Below, in pieces: positions 59,217-64,000 of a stretch of DNA of 64,000 nt. The position numbers and the translations under genes were made by a program. Below the pieces are notes generated by a model. It saw only the letters and a program-made list of their open reading frames with translations. It was not told the origin of the DNA and did no database searches. Numbering within the stretch: the stretch's first letter is position 1; each line of letters opens with the position of its first letter. The stretch is from Paenarthrobacter nitroguajacolicus (GTDB lineage: Bacteria; Actinomycetota; Actinomycetes; Actinomycetales; Micrococcaceae): the NCBI RefSeq assembly GCF_029952445.1, contig NZ_JAQPPK010000012.1, positions 1 through 64,000 of the forward strand, read 5' to 3'.

Positions 59217-61955
59217 ATGATGAAACGAAATTCGATGGACCCGGTCGGGCACACCTCCATGATGCGGGCTGGGCTGGCGCTCACCCTGGCGCTTACCGCA
59301 GGCAGTTTCCTCGGTGCGCCCGCATGGGCACAGACCCCCGGACCGCAGCCGGCGCCCACATCGCAGTCATCTGGGTCACGACAAGGGCCCCAACCGGCTG
59401 GAAACGGCGTGGCACCAGCTCCTGCTGAAAACACCCCTGAGCCAGGGAAGCTGCCCGACCAGCTGGCGCCGATCACCGGCGTCGAACTTTCGCCCGGTCC
59501 GTCGTCCGCGCCTGCCGCGGATCCCTCCAGCAAGGCCGAAGCGCAGGGGACGCAAACCAAGGCAATGCCAGGCAACGCCCCCGACGCCGAAAGCATGAAG
59601 GCCGCCATGCGCGCTGCCATTCCAGCGGGCGGCGCCGAAATGGGCCAGCGCTCCCCCAGGGTCGTGACAAGCAAACAGGACAAAGAGGCCGCCGCGCCTG
59701 CCCGAGGCAAGTCCGTGGGGGCCGCTGTCCAGTCCATGGTTCCGATGGCAGCAGACCAGGGCCACTGGCGACCCACCGTGGGGATCCAGGGCCAGGACGT
59801 CAGCGCACACCAGGGCAACGTCGACTGGCAAAGCCAGTGGAGCCAGGGCTCCCGGTGGACCTACGTCAAGGCTTCCGAAGGAAACTACTACCTCAACGAG
59901 AACTACACGCAGCAGTACGACGGTTCCCGGAGTGTAGGCATGGTTCGCGGTGCCTACCACTTCGCCATCCCGAACTGGTCCTCCGGGGCGGACCAGGCAA
60001 GGTACTTCGTGGCCAACGGAGGCGGCTGGTCGGCGGACGGGTTTACGCTGCCGCCCGTTTTGGATATCGAGTACAACCCCTACGCCGGACGTACCATCAA
60101 CGGCTTCTATTTCGGCAATACCTGTTATGACATGTCCAAGGCCCAGTTGGGACAATGGGCAGCCGACTTCGGCAACACTGTCAAGGCCTTGACCGGGCGG
60201 TTCCCGGTTATCTACAGCACCACCGACTGGTGGAACACCTGCGTAGGCAACAGCACCTTTGGAAGCTACCCGCTCTGGATTGCCTCCTATTGGAACAACC
60301 CCACCAATTCGCCCGGAACGTTGCCGGTCAGCTGGGGAAATTACTCCATGTGGCAATACAGCAGCACGGGGCCCTTCGAAGGTGACTCGAACATCTTCAA
60401 TGGCAGCTATGACCAACTGCGTACGTTCGCCCGTGGAACAGGAACCCCTTCCAACCCTTCGGTCAAATCGGGGGCCGATATCCTCACCACGAACGCTGAA
60501 GGCCAGCTGGACGTCTTCCCGGCCAACGGCAGCGGACGGATCACGGGGCCGGTCAGAATAGGATCCGGATGGGCGGGAGCCAAGTCCTTGTTCGTCGTCG
60601 ATTGGAACCAGGACGGCGTTCAAGACATCCTTTCCCAGTGGGGAGACGGGACCCTTAAAGTCTTCCGGGGTGCTCCAGGTGGGGGGTTCTATGCTCCTAT
60701 CCAAGTGGGTTCAGGATGGCAGGAAATGTCGCTGACTGTTGGGTGGTGGAACTTCCTGGATGGCTATCCGGGAGTCATTGGACAGGACTCCCGAGGCACC
60801 TTGTACCGCTACCCCAACACCGGAGGTGGAGGCCTGGGCAACGGGGTGCAGATCGGAACAGGTTTCAGCGGCCACCAGCTGAACCAGATCGACTTTGACG
60901 GCGACGGCAACCAGGACATCGTTTCCCGAACCGCGGACGGCACACTGCGCTTGTTCCGCTCCAACGGGGCGGGCAACTTCTACAGTGAACCAAGCCGGGT
61001 CATCGGATCGGGTTGGGGAGGCATGACAGCCGTCAGTTCCTCAACGAACTTCACAGGAGCCGACTCGCAAGGACTTCAGGCGAGGGCCGCCAACGGCGAC
61101 CTCTACTACTACCCCGCATACTCGGGAAGTTGGGGCGACCGGAGCCTCATCGGACTGGGATGGAATGACGCCAGCCTCATCAGCGGCGCTGCATTGGACG
61201 TTGACACAACGCTCGGCGTAGACCCGGAGGACGTCTTGGCAGTCCGTCCCGATGCCAATCTCTACCGGTACCCCGGTACAGGCACCACAGCGCTGCTGCC
61301 GCAGGAACTTATAGGGACAGGTTGGGCGGGCCTCACCGCAGGATTCGTAACGGACTGGAACGGCGACGGCGCGCTGGACGTCGTGGCCCAATGGTCCGAT
61401 GGACGCCTGAACGTCTACCCGGGCAGGAACGGCAAGGGCTTCGGAGCGCCCATCGCCCTTGGAAGCAACTGGAAGGGATGGACCCTGACTGTTGGAACAT
61501 GGAAGAAGGCAGACGCCCACCCTGGAATCGTTGGCTACGACTCCAGCGGCCGGTTGTACTACTTCAACAACGCCTCCGGCAAGACTGTCTCCACGGGAGT
61601 CTCCATCGGCACGGGTTGGACCGGCCTGGACATCATTCAGACCGACTTTGACAAAGATTCCAACGCCGACCTGCTGGCCAAAACCAGCACGGGGGATCTG
61701 ATTCTCTACCGCTCAAACGGCACGGGGAACTTCATGCCCGGCGCCGCAACACTCGAAGGCACCGGGTGGAACATCATTTCGAGCTTTGGCGCAGTCCGCG
61801 ACTTTGCCGGCGCGGGCTCCACAGGCATTATCGCCAGGACCACCATTGGGGAACTCCGGTATTACCCCATTGGCGCCAACAAGGCCTGGGGTACGGCGAC
61901 ACGCATCGGGACAGGCTGGAACGGGCTGACAATTTTGGCGCCGGCTGCACCCTGA
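59217..61955 (+). CDS. Secreted GH25 muramidase with C-terminal FG-GAP-like repeats
   Basis: The 912-residue protein has a signal peptide ending near APAWAQ (residue 39), a Pro/Ser/Ala-rich linker (about 40-180), a GH25 lysozyme domain (about 188-400) and a repeat region to the end. GH25 marks are DVSAHQG (D194), KASEG, GAYHFA, the catalytic D283-I-E285 and a late MWQYSSTG. The repeat region has about ten 45-50-residue units with W/Y-rich strands and D-x-D-x-x-x-D calcium-like loops (DWNQDGVQDIL, DFDGDGNQDIV), suggesting a beta-propeller. It cuts peptidoglycan or binds glycans. ATG at 59217 is used; TTG at 59136 with TTAGGAGC is an alternative. Confidence 0.9.
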   Translation: MMKRNSMDPVGHTSMMRAGLALTLALTAGSFLGAPAWAQTPGPQPAPTSQSSGSRQGPQPAGNGVAPAPAENTPEPGKLPDQLAPITGVELSPGPSSAPAADPSSKAEAQGTQTKAMPGNAPDAESMKAAMRAAIPAGGAEMGQRSPRVVTSKQDKEAAAPARGKSVGAAVQSMVPMAADQGHWRPTVGIQGQDVSAHQGNVDWQSQWSQGSRWTYVKASEGNYYLNENYTQQYDGSRSVGMVRGAYHFAIPNWSSGADQARYFVANGGGWSADGFTLPPVLDIEYNPYAGRTINGFYFGNTCYDMSKAQLGQWAADFGNTVKALTGRFPVIYSTTDWWNTCVGNSTFGSYPLWIASYWNNPTNSPGTLPVSWGNYSMWQYSSTGPFEGDSNIFNGSYDQLRTFARGTGTPSNPSVKSGADILTTNAEGQLDVFPANGSGRITGPVRIGSGWAGAKSLFVVDWNQDGVQDILSQWGDGTLKVFRGAPGGGFYAPIQVGSGWQEMSLTVGWWNFLDGYPGVIGQDSRGTLYRYPNTGGGGLGNGVQIGTGFSGHQLNQIDFDGDGNQDIVSRTADGTLRLFRSNGAGNFYSEPSRVIGSGWGGMTAVSSSTNFTGADSQGLQARAANGDLYYYPAYSGSWGDRSLIGLGWNDASLISGAALDVDTTLGVDPEDVLAVRPDANLYRYPGTGTTALLPQELIGTGWAGLTAGFVTDWNGDGALDVVAQWSDGRLNVYPGRNGKGFGAPIALGSNWKGWTLTVGTWKKADAHPGIVGYDSSGRLYYFNNASGKTVSTGVSIGTGWTGLDIIQTDFDKDSNADLLAKTSTGDLILYRSNGTGNFMPGAATLEGTGWNIISSFGAVRDFAGAGSTGIIARTTIGELRYYPIGANKAWGTATRIGTGWNGLTILAPAAP

Positions 61956-61983
61956 AACTATGTGAGCGAAACTCCCCACGCGC

Positions 61984-62014
61984 TAAGGGCCAGCCAATAG
62001 TTGGCTGGCCCTTA
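61984..62014. terminator. Bidirectional terminator between GH25 and ceramidase-like genes
   Basis: TAAGGGCCAGCCAA (61984-61997) pairs perfectly with TTGGCTGGCCCTTA (62001-62014) around a 3-base loop between two convergent genes. Confidence 0.82.
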
Positions 62015-62038
62015 ATGCGTACGGGCGTTGTGAGCGAT

Positions 62039-63385
62039 TTAGGCCAACAAAGAATTCATGGCATTGATGAGTGTGGTTTCCACTCCGTTGGTTCCCGCTT
62101 TGAAATGCGCAATATGCCCATAGACGGTCATTGAACCACCGGCAATGCCCGGGAAGTCAGGCTCCCATCCGCCCTCATAGCTTCCCAAAGGCATGGACGA
62201 GGGAAAGAATTCATTGCTGGGGATATAGCAGCACGACTCATTCGCGTATCCACCCACGATGATTCCGTTGGTTCCGCCATTATTGTTCCGGAAGTAGGCG
62301 GCATAACCACTGACCAGTTCACCGCCGATCATGGCAATCTTCAACTGTGGGCTGCCATTGAACTTCCACACCTGGAACGGCGAAGGAACGGCAGTAGCAA
62401 CACTGTTGCTGTCAATGCGCCCGATCATCACTTGGGCATGGCGCTGGTACCACTGGGGCTGCCCGTTGGGGTTCGCCAGCCTGGCCACGTACGCTGCCCT
62501 CACGGCAGCGAGATTGCCCGCCGTGGGTGTAATGTCCAAAGGCAGTTGGACCTCCTGGTATCGGGTGACCAACGGTCCACTCAGCGCCCGGCCAGCAGAC
62601 TGCATGTTGTTGTGCACTGTCGCCCCCAGGGCATCGCCGTGCTGGTCCCTGAGCTCCCAACTACGGACTCCCCCAGGATCCTGGTCACCGGCGGGACCCT
62701 GGATAAACATCGCAAAGCAGTCGGCGTTCCTGTTCTCGATGTAGTTGCAAGCGCCAGCCGCAAAGTCTCCGTCGAACAATGTGCGCAGCCCCGCGCTGAT
62801 GGGGTGACACCCATAGCTGAAGATCACGGCAGCCGGGGTACCGTTTGAACGCCTGGCCACCAGGATGGGAACAGCAGTCTCGGTATAGGGCAGGCCAACC
62901 CTGTTCGCAGCGAAATTCTGGCTCGACACTTTGTAGTCGAAAGTCACCGCCGTTTCGTCAGCGTCCAAGGCTTCCTGCGCCAGATCCACGATGGTGTCTT
63001 CAAGGTCGGCGCTGTAGGAGCGAACCAACCCGAGATCGGACAAGCCGTAGGCCATATAGGGGTGGAGGGTATCGATCAGGACGGGCCCGTTATGGGTGTG
63101 GGTGGCCTGGATCAGAATGTCGCTGCTGGCCCAGCCGGAAAGTCCGATGATCCTGTCGCGGATCCTCTGATGCATGGCCCTCGGCAACGCCAGGACGTCC
63201 AGGCTGATGATGATGTGCGGATTCGCATCTTCCCAGATCACGATGGCCCGCGCATACAGGGGCTCGAAAGGCGAGCTGCTTGTTGCCTCGCGGCCACCGT
63301 CCGTGGAACCGTATCCCGCCATGTAGGGATTGGTGCTTAGCGACGGCGTTATGTCAGCGCTTGCAGTTCCAATTCGAAACGCCAT
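62039..63385 (-). CDS. Neutral/alkaline non-lysosomal ceramidase-like protein
   Basis: The 448-residue protein resembles the N-terminal catalytic domain of neutral ceramidase: IGTASADITPS at the start, ATHTHNGPVLID (zinc histidines), SYGCHPISAGLRT, and IQGPAGDQDPGG where the family serine lies. The C-terminal Ig-like domain of true ceramidases is absent, and there is no signal peptide, which is unusual for an enzyme that normally acts outside the cell. GAGGAG lies 9 bases before the ATG. Ceramide is not an actinobacterial lipid, so another amide or ester is the likely substrate. Confidence 0.82.
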   Translation of the reverse strand: MAFRIGTASADITPSLSTNPYMAGYGSTDGGREATSSSPFEPLYARAIVIWEDANPHIIISLDVLALPRAMHQRIRDRIIGLSGWASSDILIQATHTHNGPVLIDTLHPYMAYGLSDLGLVRSYSADLEDTIVDLAQEALDADETAVTFDYKVSSQNFAANRVGLPYTETAVPILVARRSNGTPAAVIFSYGCHPISAGLRTLFDGDFAAGACNYIENRNADCFAMFIQGPAGDQDPGGVRSWELRDQHGDALGATVHNNMQSAGRALSGPLVTRYQEVQLPLDITPTAGNLAAVRAAYVARLANPNGQPQWYQRHAQVMIGRIDSNSVATAVPSPFQVWKFNGSPQLKIAMIGGELVSGYAAYFRNNNGGTNGIIVGGYANESCCYIPSNEFFPSSMPLGSYEGGWEPDFPGIAGGSMTVYGHIAHFKAGTNGVETTLINAMNSLLA

Positions 63386-63599
63386 AAAAGATCACTCCTC
63401 GATTGTGCGCAACGGGTGACCTTCGTTTGCCACCAAACAAAGTCAGCTTCCCGAAAACGTTGAAATGCCAATGCGCGGGACCATCTTCATTACACCATGT
63501 GGGCCCGCAATTTAGTGTGGATAAAGATGACGAAACTACATATGAAAGTGGTGTTCCGTTTAGCCATTTTGGGCCGGTTCACCCAATCCGTGCAGCGCG
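63386..63599. other. Gene-free AT-richer spacer
   Basis: This 214-base stretch has no credible gene and is visibly richer in A and T than its surroundings. It contains an exact DnaA-box 9-mer TGTGGATAA (63516-63524). The ceramidase ribosome site (GAGGAGTG) is at its left edge. Confidence 0.4.
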
Positions 63600-64000
63600 T
63601 CAGCCAACCACAGCGGTCTTGAGCCAACGGGTGAACAGAGCCGCCTGCGGAGCCATTGGCGCCAGCGTCAAGGCGCCTTTCACCACAGGCACACCGTAGG
63701 CAGCCAAGGCGGCCGGGAGGGTTCTGTGATCCGTGCGGGTGCATGCCCTCACGATTCGCAGGCAGAGCTCCGATGCCTGTCCGGGAGGAGCCCCCGCAGC
63801 AACCGCAGCATTTACTGCTGCAGTTTCCTCAGGCGTCAGCACAAGCGGTCCGCTGCCGACGTAAGTCACCTGGCAGTCGGCGATGTGCATGTACCGCGTT
63901 GAAGCCCACACTTCGTCCAGGCTCGAGAACTTGCCTATAAGGCTGCCGTCTTCGGCCGTACAAGTGAATTGATACCGGATCTTCGGCTCAGGGCGCTCGA
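63600..64000 (-). CDS. Hypothetical protein, C-terminal part (cut by window edge)
   Basis: The frame runs open from the right edge (base 64000) to a TAG/TGA-type stop at 63600 and covers about 133 residues. Visible landmarks are YQFTCTAEDGSLIGKFSSLDEVW, HIADCQVTYVGSGPLVLTPEE, an Ala-rich helix and two cysteines (ELCLRIVRACTRTDH). I recognise no family. Codon use fits the neighbourhood, so it is probably a real gene. It precedes the ceramidase-like gene on the same strand with a 214-base gap. Confidence 0.6.
   Translation of the reverse strand, partial: ERPEPKIRYQFTCTAEDGSLIGKFSSLDEVWASTRYMHIADCQVTYVGSGPLVLTPEETAAVNAAVAAGAPPGQASELCLRIVRACTRTDHRTLPAALAAYGVPVVKGALTLAPMAPQAALFTRWLKTAVVG

Overview
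The window is chromosomal DNA from a high-GC actinobacterium, most likely Arthrobacter or Paenarthrobacter (Micrococcaceae). The evidence is the order argS-lysA-hom-thrC-thrB-rho, a fused 2-oxoglutarate decarboxylase (kgd), a SigR/RsrA-type mycothiol stress pair, a 24-residue bL37 gene, a SAM-IV riboswitch, and many genes whose start codon lies 6 bases after a TANNNT box, as expected of leaderless mRNAs. Nearly everything is housekeeping chromosome. I see no prophage, insertion sequence, integrase or CRISPR array.

Layout. 1-7344 (minus): argS, lysA, hom, thrC, thrB and the start of rho. 7485-10463 (plus): a flavin electron-transfer module of an FMN-binding lipoprotein, its ApbE flavinyltransferase and a NqrB/RnfD-like membrane domain fused to a flavin reductase. 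10543-18541: tRNA-Arg(CCG), an M4 protease with its emfourin inhibitor, a GlxA-type regulator, a small membrane protein, a WYL regulator and hrpA. 18620-22933: a coupled sulfurtransferase/alcohol dehydrogenase/HIT operon divergent from a Cds1-like cysteine desulfhydrase, then an MBL hydrolase. 23029-26421: the zinc regulon (zur, znuABC, two candidate Zur boxes). 26493-28906: two coupled CNNM transporters. 29394-33197: kgd.

33339-36744: a degenerate SGNH protein, a beta-lactamase-fold hydrolase, and a DUF4097/PadR pair preceded by two identical palindromes. 36882-38041: bL37, then sigR-rsrA with a match to a SigR-type promoter. 38311-42214: a DoxX-like protein, aroA, rsgA and hisN. 42386-47433: a SAM-IV riboswitch with a cysteine-desulfurase-like enzyme, a methyltransferase, mntR, an MFS pump and a DUF5997 protein. 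47440-54073 (minus): an HtrA-like protease, tmRNA, smpB, an M23 hydrolase, ftsX, ftsE and prfB, which combines ribosome rescue, termination and division-linked wall hydrolysis. 54158-58937 (minus): a short Tad pilus locus (tadA, tadB, tadC, a pilin candidate, two TadE-like and one TadG-like gene) without visible peptidase, CpaB/secretin or TadZ genes. 59217-64000: a secreted GH25 muramidase with FG-GAP-like repeats, a neutral-ceramidase-like protein without an export signal, and a truncated unknown gene.

I find no clearly new multigene system. The best candidates for follow-up are the flavinylated redox module, the two-start SigR circuit, the SAM-IV-controlled desulfurase homologue, the PadR/DUF4097 operator pair and the stripped-down Tad locus.
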